Assembly (NCBI GenBank): GCA_964598565.1
Contig: CAZRCG010000007.1
Coordinates: 1 to 64,000, forward strand
Direction of reading: 5' to 3'
Source of the DNA: CAZRCG01 sp964598565
Lineage (GTDB): Bacteria > Bdellovibrionota > UBA2394
Length of the DNA: 64,000 nt
Part shown: positions 17,965 through 25,636 of the stretch, in pieces
Layout: the number at the start of each line of letters is the position of its first letter
How positions within the stretch are numbered: the first letter of the stretch is position 1
Notes under the pieces: generated by a model
Seen by the model: the letters and a program-made list of their open reading frames with translations, nothing else
The model's database searches: none
What the model was told of the DNA's origin: nothing
Program-made: the position numbers and the translations under genes

Positions 17965-18522
17965 ATGACTAGTCGTTGCCGATTTAGAGTTCTTGGTGTT
18001 TTAACATTATCAATGTTGTTAGGCTCTTGCGCGATGAAACGCTCGCAAGTCGTTCGTCATGCGAAGGCAACCCTAGAGTCTAAGTCAGGCTCGAAGGTGA
18101 AAGGCACTCTTCATCTTGAAGATCACTACGGCGGTATCATCATCAGTGGTAAAGTGACGGGTTTAAGAAAAAACGCGAAGCACGCGTTTCATATTCACGA
18201 AGTGGGAGATTGTTCCGCTGCCGATGCCAGTTCGGCGGGAGATCATTTTGCCTCATCGGGCCAACATCACGGAGCTCCTGGTGACGAGCACGCTCACCAT
18301 GGAGATTTGGGCAATATCAAGTCAGATGCGAAAGGTCACGGCATCGTAAATGTTTATGTAAAAGGGCTGCATGTCGGCGCTGGCAAGAAGGGCGTCCGTG
18401 GGCGGTCCATTATTATTCATCATGGCGAAGACGATCTTAAAAGCCAGCCCACGGGTAATTCGGGTAAGCGCATCGCCTGCGGCGTGATTGAGGAAGTCGC
18501 TTGCTGTGGCAGCAAGCCTTAA
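17965..18522 (+). CDS. sodC: Cu/Zn superoxide dismutase, lipoprotein form
   Basis: A 185-residue copper/zinc superoxide dismutase that converts superoxide to hydrogen peroxide outside the cytoplasm. A lipoprotein signal ends LLGSC (Cys22). The metal-binding motifs are FHIHEVGDCS, a His-rich segment GQHHGAPGDEHAHHGDLGN and IIIHHGEDDLKSQPTGNSG, with the disulfide partner in ACGVIE. All the usual copper and zinc histidines appear to be present. The start has no strong Shine-Dalgarno sequence. Confidence 0.93.
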   Translation: MTSRCRFRVLGVLTLSMLLGSCAMKRSQVVRHAKATLESKSGSKVKGTLHLEDHYGGIIISGKVTGLRKNAKHAFHIHEVGDCSAADASSAGDHFASSGQHHGAPGDEHAHHGDLGNIKSDAKGHGIVNVYVKGLHVGAGKKGVRGRSIIIHHGEDDLKSQPTGNSGKRIACGVIEEVACCGSKP

Positions 18523-18561
18523 ATCGGGACAAGCGCTTGAAGTTTGTGTTACAAAAGGCGA

Positions 18562-19089
18562 ATGTCTTTTGCATTAGTGGAGAGGGTAGGCTCTCTCATT
18601 CGATCGGTGCCAGATTTTCCTAAGCCAGGTATTCTTTTTAGAGATATTACGCCGTTATTGCTCGAGCCTGAGACGATGAAGCACGTGGTGGACTGGTTTT
18701 GTGACGACGCCGTGAAACGAGGGGCTTCAAAAATTGTGGCCATCGAGTCGCGTGGTTTTCTGTTTGCCTCCGCCATGAGCCATCGGCTTTCGCTGCCTTT
18801 GGCTTTGGCGCGCAAAGAGGGTAAACTTCCCTATGAGACATGCTCCTGTTCTTACGAGCTTGAATACGGGCAAGCGGTTCTACAGATGCATACAGATGCT
18901 GTGGCAGCGGGTGACCGAGTGGTCGTTGTGGATGATGTTCTTGCAACGGGTGGGACGGCTTCTGCGGTCGTAAATTTGGTTGAGTCGCTTGGTGGAGCGA
19001 TCGTAGGGGCGCAGTTCCTCATGGAGCTTAGTTTTCTGAATGGACGTCATCGGCTCAAGTGCCCGTCGATGTCTCTAATCACATTTTAA
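18562..19089 (+). CDS. apt: adenine phosphoribosyltransferase
   Basis: A 175-residue enzyme that makes AMP from adenine and PRPP (purine salvage). The N-terminal SLIRSVPDFPKPGILFRDITPLL and the PRPP loop VVVVDDVLATGGTA are diagnostic. The frame opens at a TTG six codons upstream, but the ATG at 18562 gives the normal start. The last 15 bp overlap the convergent phosphopantetheinyl transferase gene. Confidence 0.95.
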   Translation: MSFALVERVGSLIRSVPDFPKPGILFRDITPLLLEPETMKHVVDWFCDDAVKRGASKIVAIESRGFLFASAMSHRLSLPLALARKEGKLPYETCSCSYELEYGQAVLQMHTDAVAAGDRVVVVDDVLATGGTASAVVNLVESLGGAIVGAQFLMELSFLNGRHRLKCPSMSLITF

Positions 19090-19650
19090 TGGCTGGAGCT
19101 TTTGTGGGCTTCCTTTTTTGGATGGACTCTCCATTGTCGCAATCGACAGTGAAAAAACTTCTCCCTCAATCTTAATAAATCGATGGTTTATTTGGAGAGC
19201 ACGCTTCTGGGTGGATGTGAGCGTTCTAAAAACTCCCTTATGATAGAGTTTGTGAGATGCCTCGAGATTGGTCCAAAGCTTAGAAAAGAGGCGAGAGCAG
19301 GTCTTTTCTTTTCGTGATGGCTTCAAGAGGCGTTGATGATCGCTTAAAGAAAAAAAGCGTTTGGCGATTTGCTTCCATCGAGACGGCAAGCGCACCCGCT
19401 CGATGTCGATGCCGATAGGCTTTGCGGATAGGGCCATCGCCGTCAGCCGGTGACTGTGGCTAATAGAAATATGCCACCCTCTTTTTTTTAGGCCCGTTAA
19501 ATAGGGGGAACCATTTTCTCTGTAAGTAATGGCCGGGGGGATCTTGCCGGCTTTCTCTCGCGAAGGAATCACGCTTAAAATGGCTTCCAGAGCGCTCTTT
19601 CGGTTGTTTGAAATGACAATCCAGGCCCTGAGTATTCGTTTAGTTTTCAT
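19075..19650 (-). CDS. 4'-phosphopantetheinyl transferase, Sfp-like
   Basis: A 191-residue protein of the Sfp/AcpT superfamily, which moves phosphopantetheine from CoA onto carrier proteins. Motifs are visible in order: GSPYL and WHISISHSH (substrate side), the Mg-binding GIDIERV and, further on, the FSKLWTNLEASHKLYHKG block (family form WxxKEAxxK, here with Leu-Glu-Ala-Ser). No carrier protein or polyketide gene is nearby, so it may serve the fatty-acid carrier protein. The gene converges with apt. Confidence 0.82.
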   Translation of the reverse strand: MKTKRILRAWIVISNNRKSALEAILSVIPSREKAGKIPPAITYRENGSPYLTGLKKRGWHISISHSHRLTAMALSAKPIGIDIERVRLPSRWKQIAKRFFSLSDHQRLLKPSRKEKTCSRLFSKLWTNLEASHKLYHKGVFRTLTSTQKRALQINHRFIKIEGEVFSLSIATMESPSKKGSPQKLQPLKCD

Positions 19651-19696
19651 CCGCTCCAGTGTATTCGAAGCCTTTAAAATAGCTTATAATAAAGAG

Positions 19697-20005
19697 ATGA
19701 CGGTCTGTTCGCCGAAGGTTCGGCACCTTCGCTACGAAGCGCTGCGTCGTAGTCTTGAAGAAACTATTTCAAGCTGGCCCACGCTTTATCAGCATAAAAT
19801 CATCGGTAAAAATGGAGAAGACTTTATTCAGAGTCTCAAAGAATTTGAGCACGAATTTCCCCGTCTCAATAAGCTCCATAATACAGAGAGTCGCAATGGG
19901 ACTTATTTGGCTCTCACCTACGAAGTCTTAGCGCGCGATGTTGATGAGATCATTGCGCTCTGGGTGGCATCTGAAAATCTAAAAAATTGTATCAAGGTTA
20001 TGTAA
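19697..20005 (+). CDS. small DUF493/YbeD-like protein
   Basis: About 102 residues from the ATG at 19697; the frame opens further upstream, but that part is antisense to the transferase gene. The core HKIIGKNGEDFIQSLKEF and the spacing to TYLALTYEVLARDVDEI and the final KNCIKVM suggest the ferredoxin-like fold of DUF493/YbeD proteins. I am only moderately sure of that family. Its function is not known; some members are thought to be regulatory. Confidence 0.6.
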   Translation: MTVCSPKVRHLRYEALRRSLEETISSWPTLYQHKIIGKNGEDFIQSLKEFEHEFPRLNKLHNTESRNGTYLALTYEVLARDVDEIIALWVASENLKNCIKVM

Positions 20006-20042
20006 AAGTGGTCTGAAATCAATCGTGCCTGGCAAATCTCGC

Positions 20043-20378
20043 TCAATTACCTTTAGTCAAAATTTTTTCAATGTGATCGGCCAGATCAAAGTCTTTATCG
20101 CTTAAGCCTTTAATATCGTGAGTCCATAGCTGAATCTCCACACGATTATAAACATTGCTCCAGTCAGGATGATGATTCATTCGCTCCGAGAGCAGGGCGA
20201 CTTGGCTCATAAAACCAAAAGCAGAGACAAAATCATTAAAGATGATTCTTCGGAATAACTTTTGCTCGCCATTCATTTCGATAAGCGACCAATGAGAGAG
20301 TTGTTTTAAGCGTTGTTCGATGATGGATTTTACAAGTGTCACAAGCCTAATTTCACACGCCTCATGCTCGCTAGGCAC
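20043..20378 (-). CDS. phhB: 4a-hydroxytetrahydrobiopterin dehydratase (pterin carbinolamine dehydratase)
   Basis: A 111-residue pterin-4-alpha-carbinolamine dehydratase, which regenerates the pterin cofactor. The signature HHPDWSNVYNRVEIQLWTHD followed by GLSDKDFDLA is decisive. The annotated start is GTG; the frame stays open upstream without ATG or TTG into the end of the neighbouring gene, so the exact N-terminus is unclear. No aromatic amino acid hydroxylase is in the window. Confidence 0.9.
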   Translation of the reverse strand: MPSEHEACEIRLVTLVKSIIEQRLKQLSHWSLIEMNGEQKLFRRIIFNDFVSAFGFMSQVALLSERMNHHPDWSNVYNRVEIQLWTHDIKGLSDKDFDLADHIEKILTKGN

Positions 20379-20416
20379 TAAGATTTTATCTGATTGCAGC
20401 CATTCATTACATTTGG

Positions 20417-21214
20417 TCAGCCATCCATCATGAACTGCTCGACAACTTGATTGAGAGGTTTGCAGTCTCCCACTCTTTCAGTGCCTGGCACGATTTGTGA
20501 CATCTGATGGGGCTTACTCAGAGAAAAGGTGGCAAAAACGACGTCCTGCTCGACAACTTTAAGTTGGCCGTGAACATGAACTTCATAAAAGCGTCGCACG
20601 GCCGTTGCCATTGCTGAGCCATCGACGTACGGAGGTGTGGCATTGTCTGTCAAATAGGCGAAGCTCGGCGTCGTCTTTGTCTTGCATGGTACTGGGTAAG
20701 TCACGTTGGCATCATCTCTGATGGCGACGAGATTCGTGTCGACCACTAGGTCAGCAAGTTGTCGGTATTTTTGCTGGTTCCAATCAAAGCCTTTGGCGAT
20801 TAAGGTGGGCATCTTCGTCGATTGTCCCGGCAATAAGGCTTGGGCTGCAAGCTTTGAAGTTATGGCCTGAAAGAGACTTGCCGTCGATAATTCAAACCGA
20901 TAGGCGTGTGTCGCCACACGAGTATTCGCGTGAACATCTGCTTTCTCGCCCTTCGAGCTATCTGCTGCGTGTTCAGGCTTCTGCACGTCAGGCTTAGACA
21001 AACGAAAGACAATCTCAGACTGGGTAGCCTTAAGCTGGCCCGTCAAAGGGCTATTGGTGCTTGAAATTGAATGTATATGACCCTGTTCGTCTACCAGCCA
21101 AAAATCAGTGATCGGGCTCACCACGACGTCGGAGGTGAATTCGTAAGGGGCACTGCCGCAGGCTGATAAAATTCCTGGAATAACCAATAAGCGTAAATAG
21201 AGTAGGAAATTCAT
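20417..21214 (-). CDS. lipoprotein of unknown function
   Basis: A 265-residue protein starting at the ATG at 21212-21214, with AGGAAA upstream and a lipoprotein signal ending ILSAC (Cys19). The mature part has an acidic/Ser segment (about 95-115, DSSKGEKADVH) and two further Cys residues near the middle and end that might pair. No family is recognised. The upstream 80 bp carry three copies of a 13-bp repeat (21245-21294). Confidence 0.7.
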   Translation of the reverse strand: MNFLLYLRLLVIPGILSACGSAPYEFTSDVVVSPITDFWLVDEQGHIHSISSTNSPLTGQLKATQSEIVFRLSKPDVQKPEHAADSSKGEKADVHANTRVATHAYRFELSTASLFQAITSKLAAQALLPGQSTKMPTLIAKGFDWNQQKYRQLADLVVDTNLVAIRDDANVTYPVPCKTKTTPSFAYLTDNATPPYVDGSAMATAVRRFYEVHVHGQLKVVEQDVVFATFSLSKPHQMSQIVPGTERVGDCKPLNQVVEQFMMDG

Positions 21215-21244
21215 AGAATAGTTTCCTACTCTGAAAATCCTCCG

Positions 21245-21294
21245 TAGGCAAGATGGCCCCAATCTCCTTAGGCAAGATGGCTAGGCAAGATAGC
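21245..21294. repeat. three 13-bp repeats (TAGGCAAGATRGC)
   Basis: Copies at 21245-21257, 21269-21281 and 21282-21294; the third has A for G at position 11. They lie 30-80 bp upstream of the lipoprotein gene at 20417-21214 and next to a strong hairpin. They could be regulator half-sites or slippage repeats. Confidence 0.6.
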
Positions 21295-21296
21295 CC

Positions 21297-21373
21297 AAAA
21301 AAAACGATTTCTCGCTCTGACATCTGCGTGTGGGTTTTGCCACCCGCCAAGTGTCTCCAGCGAGAAATCGTTT
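21297..21373 (-). terminator. intrinsic terminator downstream of the 21444-21674 gene
   Basis: A perfect 15-bp inverted repeat (AAACGATTTCTCGCT at 21302-21316 and its complement at 21359-21373) is followed on the minus strand by eight T residues (21297-21304 on the plus strand read as A). The 42-base loop is long, and its inner part GGGTTTTGCCACCC can fold too. Confidence 0.7.
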
Positions 21374-21443
21374 GGTTAGTTGATAACCAGAATCCTTATT
21401 TTAAGTCTCTCCCTCTAAGAAAACTTAACCAAGGGCTTCAGGT

Positions 21444-21674
21444 TTACTCCTTTTTATTTTCTACGGTGTCACGAATGAAGCCGCTCAGGAGCTCCTGTCC
21501 CACGGTGATCGTTCGAGTGCTCGCGTCGGCAAATGCTTTGTCGACTCTTAGGCCTACGAGATCTTCTATGGGGGGCTCTCCTGATTCAGCAATCCTTCTT
21601 GCGCGTTCCGCCATGGAGCCGCTAGCGCGCAGAAGGCCACTCTGACCCGCAAATATCGCGGATAGTATGTTCAT
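21444..21674 (-). CDS. small conserved-looking protein, possibly flagellar-rod-like
   Basis: 76 residues. The N-terminus ILSAIFAGQSGLLRASGSMAERARRIAESG vaguely resembles, in its pieces SAIFAGQSGLLRASG and RARRIAESG, the amphipathic N-terminus of flagellar rod/hook proteins, and the C-terminus VGQELLSGFIRDTVENKK is helical. The likeness is weak and could be coincidence. It is bounded by its own terminator (21297-21373). The start is an ATG at 21672-21674. Confidence 0.55.
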   Translation of the reverse strand: MNILSAIFAGQSGLLRASGSMAERARRIAESGEPPIEDLVGLRVDKAFADASTRTITVGQELLSGFIRDTVENKKE

Positions 21675-21700
21675 ATCTTAAGTTTAACGCGTCGTAGCAA

Positions 21701-22600
21701 TTATACACTCTCAACGAAATTTGCTTGAGATATCAGCGGGATGGATTGTTTAAGAAAAGTCGCTCTCGTTTTAGAGCTTGCTGGTTGAGTGCGAGCTAAC
21801 GAAGATCGATAGAGTTTTATCGTATCTTTTTTCAACCCTCTTATTCCCATTTGGCAGAGTGAGAAGTCATAGAGGGTGGGGTCTTTTGGGGACCACGTTT
21901 TGAAAATTTGAGTGATGTCTTCAGCAACTTGGCGCGAGGGGCCTTTGGCGTGAACTAGTCCGAGGCCGAGGGCCATATCGAATATATGAGTGTCGACAGG
22001 GATAACAAGATTTGCAGGGCTGACGCGCGTCCACAGGCCTAAATCAATTGGCGGTCGACGCACTACCCAGCGCAGAAAAAGATGCCAGCGCTTTGCGCTG
22101 CTTTTCTCAGGATTTGAAAACAGAAAGTGAATCGCTCTACTGCGACGAGGACTGGCCGACAGAAGAAGATTTCTCAAATGCAGAAGCCGCTCATAATGAT
22201 CGGCGCTGGGGCTCGATAAAAACGCAGATTCCAAACTTCCATAATCCACGATGATCGTGCGCAAGCTCTCTATAAATGCCGCAATATCGGCAGAGTGGAT
22301 AAATCGATAGGAGAGAGATGAAAAATCAGATGATTTCAAAACGCCGAGCTGCGTGCGCGGATGATCTCCAAACAGCAAAAGTAATCGCACTAAGAATCGT
22401 TTCATCGATGTAACATTGCCAAAGGCGAAGGTGGCGGCCATGAAAGCAGCAAGCTCTTGATCTTCCGGGCTACGATAGCGATGGACTAAGCCCAAAGGAT
22501 CTCGATCGAGATGACTCTCGTGATGAAAGCTCGCCAGCGCGCTGTCGAAGAGGGGCTTAAGTTGCGCAAGTTTTTTTGCAGAGAGTTTAGATTTTGCCAT
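21701..22600 (-). CDS. TIGR02757 (DUF2400) family protein
   Basis: About 299 residues from the ATG at 22598-22600; earlier in-frame codons lie inside mazG. The pattern HRYRSPEDQELAAFMAATFAFGNV, split as HRYRSPEDQELAAF and ATFAFGNV, together with VIPVDTHIFDMALGLGL marks the TIGR02757 family, distantly related to HhH-GPD DNA glycosylases. The cellular role is unknown. Start and mazG stop are within a few bases, so the two are probably co-transcribed. Confidence 0.85.
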   Translation of the reverse strand: MAKSKLSAKKLAQLKPLFDSALASFHHESHLDRDPLGLVHRYRSPEDQELAAFMAATFAFGNVTSMKRFLVRLLLLFGDHPRTQLGVLKSSDFSSLSYRFIHSADIAAFIESLRTIIVDYGSLESAFLSSPSADHYERLLHLRNLLLSASPRRSRAIHFLFSNPEKSSAKRWHLFLRWVVRRPPIDLGLWTRVSPANLVIPVDTHIFDMALGLGLVHAKGPSRQVAEDITQIFKTWSPKDPTLYDFSLCQMGIRGLKKDTIKLYRSSLARTQPASSKTRATFLKQSIPLISQANFVESV

Positions 22601-22605
22601 GCGCT

Positions 22606-23550
22606 TTAATTTTTGGCGGCGCCTAGCAGTGTTTTTGCTTCGCTCCACAAAGATTCCTTCTCTTCGAGAGAGAGTTTGGTCCATATTAGGCCTCGCTCAT
22701 CCATCAACCTTTCCATAGTAGAAAATCGTCGGATAAATTTTTGGTTGGCGGCTGCCAGAGCCGCCTCGGGATTGAGCGCCTCGTGTCGAGCCCACTGAAC
22801 GAGGGTAAAAAGTAGATCGCCGAGCTCTTCTTCTTTTCTACGAGCGGCGCACCCCTTCGATGCATCAGAATAATCGCTCGCTGAATGAGAACTGCGACCG
22901 TCGCGTTCTGCATCTAGCTCTGCAAGCTCTGAAAGTACTTGCTTCCAAACGTCGTCACTCGTCGACCAATCAAATTGAATTTTTCGAGATCGATCTCCAA
23001 TCTTAAGGGCATATAAAAGGGCGGGGGCTTTGGGTTGAATTCCATCCAGTAAACTCTTGGCCTGGCTAGGCGAAGTTGCTGAGTTTTGGAGGGACTTTTG
23101 CCTTTTCTCTTCGGCCTTGAGGCGGTCCCATTGGGTTAGTACCTGAGAGGTTGATTCAAGCGGAGTCTCATTGAACACATGGGGATGCCTCCGAATGAGC
23201 TTCTCGCGAAGTCGATCAAGTATTGCTTCAAATGATAGACTGGGTCGGCTCTCGCGCACGATGATCGCCTGCAATACAATCTGCAGCAACAAATCGCCCC
23301 ATTCTTCAAGAAGATTATCGAGGGGATCATCGAGGGGATTATTCACGACATTATTCACGGCATCAGGACTCGCGATCGGTGTAGGCTCGTTGGCAGAATC
23401 TTGCGCTGAAAGAGCGTCCATGGCTTCAAGTACCTCATAGGTTTCTTCCAATAGGTAAGGTCTGAGGCTGGTCAGGGTCTGTTCTTTGTCCCAGGGGCAT
23501 TCGCGTCGAAGACGTTCCACTACAGCAATGAGGGCGTCAAATTCTTTCAT
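22606..23550 (-). CDS. mazG: nucleoside triphosphate pyrophosphohydrolase MazG
   Basis: A 314-residue MazG, which hydrolyses NTPs to NMP and pyrophosphate in house cleaning or (p)ppGpp control. The first domain shows CPWDKEQTLTSLRPYLLEETYEV and EEWGDLLLQIVLQA; the second shows EEELGDLLFTLVQWAR and the C-terminal KFIRRFSTME. It is longer than the 263-residue E. coli protein partly because of an insert of short repeats (NNVVNN, PLDDPLDN) before the first EEWGD motif. The ATG at 23548-23550 fits the family start. Confidence 0.92.
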   Translation of the reverse strand: MKEFDALIAVVERLRRECPWDKEQTLTSLRPYLLEETYEVLEAMDALSAQDSANEPTPIASPDAVNNVVNNPLDDPLDNLLEEWGDLLLQIVLQAIIVRESRPSLSFEAILDRLREKLIRRHPHVFNETPLESTSQVLTQWDRLKAEEKRQKSLQNSATSPSQAKSLLDGIQPKAPALLYALKIGDRSRKIQFDWSTSDDVWKQVLSELAELDAERDGRSSHSASDYSDASKGCAARRKEEELGDLLFTLVQWARHEALNPEAALAAANQKFIRRFSTMERLMDERGLIWTKLSLEEKESLWSEAKTLLGAAKN

Positions 23551-23667
23551 GGTGGTTCTATAAAGAGGGGGCCGAAACACGGTGGCAAGCAAAAATGAGC
23601 CGCAAAATCTCGGTAGGAATGACGACGTATCGATGCTATAAAAATGGGAGATCTATCAGATCTAGAG

Positions 23668-23743
23668 GGGGATATAGCTCAATTGGGAGAGCACCAGCTT
23701 TGCAAGCTGGGGGTTGCCGGTTCGATCCCGGCTATCTCCACCA
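23668..23743 (+). tRNA. tRNA-Ala (anticodon TGC)
   Basis: A complete cloverleaf: acceptor GGGGATA/TATCTCC (one G-T pair), D arm GCTC/GAGC, anticodon stem CCAGC/GCTGG around loop TTTGCAA (anticodon TGC), T arm GCCGG/CCGGC with TTCGATC loop. CCA is encoded at 23741-23743. Bases 23695-23740 are repeated exactly at 34253-34298, so this gene is the integration site of the element that follows it. Confidence 0.97.
23695..23740 (+). repeat. attL core (46-bp repeat within tRNA-Ala)
   Basis: Identical over 46 bases to 34253-34298. It runs from the anticodon stem to the discriminator base of tRNA-Ala. The copies diverge on the right after the discriminator base: CCA here, TTT at the far copy. Confidence 0.95.
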
Positions 23744-23747
23744 CTTA

Positions 23748-23771
23748 AACCGGTTTTTAGCCGGTTTTTTT
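23748..23771 (+). terminator. tRNA-Ala intrinsic terminator
   Basis: Stem AACCGG/CCGGTT (23748-23753 and 23761-23766) followed by a T run to 23771, directly downstream of the tRNA. It lies inside the integrated element, so the terminator now used by the tRNA was brought in by the element. Confidence 0.85.
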
Positions 23772-23786
23772 ATTTTTGGGGATTCA

Positions 23787-23808
23787 CGATATTTGCCAGA
23801 TATTTGAT
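23787..23808. promoter_or_regulatory. putative left arm-type integrase site
   Basis: The sequence CGATATTTGCCAGATATTTG contains two copies of GATATTTG and is matched by CGATATTTGCCAATATTTG at 34086-34106 near the other end. Paired repeats inside both att cores are what arm-binding sites of tyrosine integrases look like. The site also lies just past the stop of the integrase gene. Confidence 0.6.
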
Positions 23809-23809
23809 T

Positions 23810-24895
23810 TTAGCATTCAGCACGAATCTCAGGCTGATTCTTGAGATGAATCTTTGAGACCTGCTGAGCCAAGTGAGACTCAGTGAGGTGGGTGTAGAGT
23901 TGAGTCGTCTCAATGCGAGAATGCCCCAGGAGTGTTTTGAGTTCGAGGGTGCCTCCGCCTTGAAGCAGAAAATGGGTTGCGAACGAGTGCCTTAACGAAT
24001 GAAAAGGGATCCTTCGTACCCCTGCTTCTTTACAAGCTCTCTTGAACTCTCGCCGTATTTCCTCTTGAGGTAGTGGGCGTCCATCAGCACGCGAGAAGAT
24101 TAGCTCGTTGCTTGAGGTACTTAGAACCCGACAAATTTCTTCGATCAGAAAACCTGAGACTGGGACGACACGTTTTTTCCTTCCCTTAGTCGTGTTCACG
24201 ATTTTACCGATATGCTTTGAGTAGGTTCTTAAGACGTCAATCTTGGCTGCGTCTATATGAACCGCATCTTTTGAAAGAGCTTGAATCTCTCCCATGCGCA
24301 TACCTGTTTCATAGGCCAGTTGAAAAAGAGACCACAGTCTCGGCTTAGTCTTCCAAAGGTACTGAAAGAACTGACGAGTTTCCTGCGGCGTCCAGGTCGC
24401 CCTGACTTTATAATCTTCATCGTAAAGTGGAATTCTACGAATAGGATTCTCTTTCAACACTTCTAGTTCGATTGCCAGTGAATAGACTGACGAGAGCATC
24501 GTTCTCAGTCTATTGGCCCTAGCAGTGCTAAGCTTCTGCCTCACAAGACTCGATAGGTGATTCATCCAGACATGAGTGGTTATTGAGCCGATCTCTTCGT
24601 CTCCCAGCTTTGTAGCGACATACTGACGGTAGAGTCGTTGATAGTCCAAGAGCGTTCCTTCGCTCACTCTCTTGTTCACCGTGAACTGATTGTGAAAGAA
24701 ACGGTTTAAGCTCCAGTGACTCAAAGACTTCGGTCTCAGTTGCGGATGCTTTTCGATGAGCCGCTCTTCGGCGAGCCACCGTTCAGCATCAATTTTTCGT
24801 GAAAACGACTTTGATCGACCGACAGTCTTTCCGATCCAAAGCTGAGCTTGATATCGAGTCATGCCCTCTTTTGTCTGGTATTTGCGAATGGCCAT
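23810..24895 (-). CDS. int: tyrosine recombinase (integrase) of the element
   Basis: A 361-residue phage-type integrase that would insert and excise the element at tRNA-Ala. The catalytic set is complete: Arg200 in TGMRMGE, a Lys near 240 (TTKGRKKR), His299 and Arg302 in HSLRH, His325 in LGHS and Tyr334 in TTQLYTHL. Residues 60-150 form the core-binding (SAM-like) domain, and the N-terminal 45 residues the arm-binding part. It is the last gene of a five-gene operon and sits next to attL, as usual. Excisionase lies four bases upstream. Confidence 0.95.
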   Translation of the reverse strand: MAIRKYQTKEGMTRYQAQLWIGKTVGRSKSFSRKIDAERWLAEERLIEKHPQLRPKSLSHWSLNRFFHNQFTVNKRVSEGTLLDYQRLYRQYVATKLGDEEIGSITTHVWMNHLSSLVRQKLSTARANRLRTMLSSVYSLAIELEVLKENPIRRIPLYDEDYKVRATWTPQETRQFFQYLWKTKPRLWSLFQLAYETGMRMGEIQALSKDAVHIDAAKIDVLRTYSKHIGKIVNTTKGRKKRVVPVSGFLIEEICRVLSTSSNELIFSRADGRPLPQEEIRREFKRACKEAGVRRIPFHSLRHSFATHFLLQGGGTLELKTLLGHSRIETTQLYTHLTESHLAQQVSKIHLKNQPEIRAEC

Positions 24896-24899
24896 AGTT

Positions 24900-25103
24900 T
24901 TACTCCTTAGTTTTTAGCCATTGCTCGATATCCCGCGCTCTAAACCTAAGAAGTCGTTTGCCAATTTTCATGAAGGGGATTGAACCGCGATAAGCCCAGT
25001 TGTAGAGGGTCTTCCGCTTTACCTTCAGGCGAAAGGCAACTTCTTCAGGGGTTAAGAGCGTCTCCGAATTTTCAAAGAACACAGCCGTTGCTGATGAGTT
25101 CAT
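24900..25103 (-). CDS. AlpA/MerR-like excisionase
   Basis: A 67-residue DNA-binding protein of the helix-turn-helix 17 (excisionase) family: LLTPEEVAFRLKVKRKTLYNW followed by the wing GSIPFMKIGKRLLRFRARDIEQWL, here quoted in parts (TPEEVAFRLKVKRKTLYNW; IPFMKIGKRLLRFRARDIE). It should bend DNA at the att arms and steer the integrase toward excision. It overlaps the upstream gene by four bases. Confidence 0.88.
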   Translation of the reverse strand: MNSSATAVFFENSETLLTPEEVAFRLKVKRKTLYNWAYRGSIPFMKIGKRLLRFRARDIEQWLKTKE

Positions 25104-25636
25104 ACGTCACACTCCTCTGAGTGGTCTAGCAATGTTGTCGAAGGGGCAGCTTTGTGATGGGCAGGCCCTTCATTTAAGGCCTCTTGACCCCCTGTTTTGG
25201 GGGCTGAACTAGAGTTAATTTCAATTTCTGGGACAGGGTTGGCACTTCGGCTCATCTCTCTTGAATCGCCCGTGAATTGATTAAGTTCGGAGGGGGTTCT
25301 GATTGTGCCTGGGAAGCGATATTCAGCCAGAGCGATTTGCCGTTTCTGCTGCCTTATGGGTTGAAGGAGAGCAATTACTGAACCAAGTTCCTCGGTAGTG
25401 ATTTTGAAGAGGGCTTCGTCCCCGACTTTGTAATCACCTCTGCGATCTAGCTTTGCGGCAATCCAGTTAGCGATTCTGTTGTTAGTTACGAGTACGCCGT
25501 AACGTGTCCCGTCCTCCCAGACTTCGCCATGTCTACACACGAGAGCGTTCTCCCCGGTGACGGTGTTCTGAATCGACGGAAAATTAAAGATTCGCTTTGA
25601 TGATTTCTGCCATTGTTTAGAGCTCATAGCCGCCAT
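25100..25636 (-). CDS. element protein of unknown function
   Basis: A 178-residue protein without recognised family. Residues 20-100 look globular (GVLVTNNRIANWIAAKLDRR; GDYKVGDEALFKITTEEL), while the last 60 are polar and probably disordered. An ATG three codons in is an equally good start. It lies in the replication operon between excisionase and primase-helicase, overlapping the latter by 20 bases, so an accessory role in replication or excision is likely but not shown. Confidence 0.7.
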   Translation of the reverse strand: MAAMSSKQWQKSSKRIFNFPSIQNTVTGENALVCRHGEVWEDGTRYGVLVTNNRIANWIAAKLDRRGDYKVGDEALFKITTEELGSVIALLQPIRQQKRQIALAEYRFPGTIRTPSELNQFTGDSREMSRSANPVPEIEINSSSAPKTGGQEALNEGPAHHKAAPSTTLLDHSEECDV

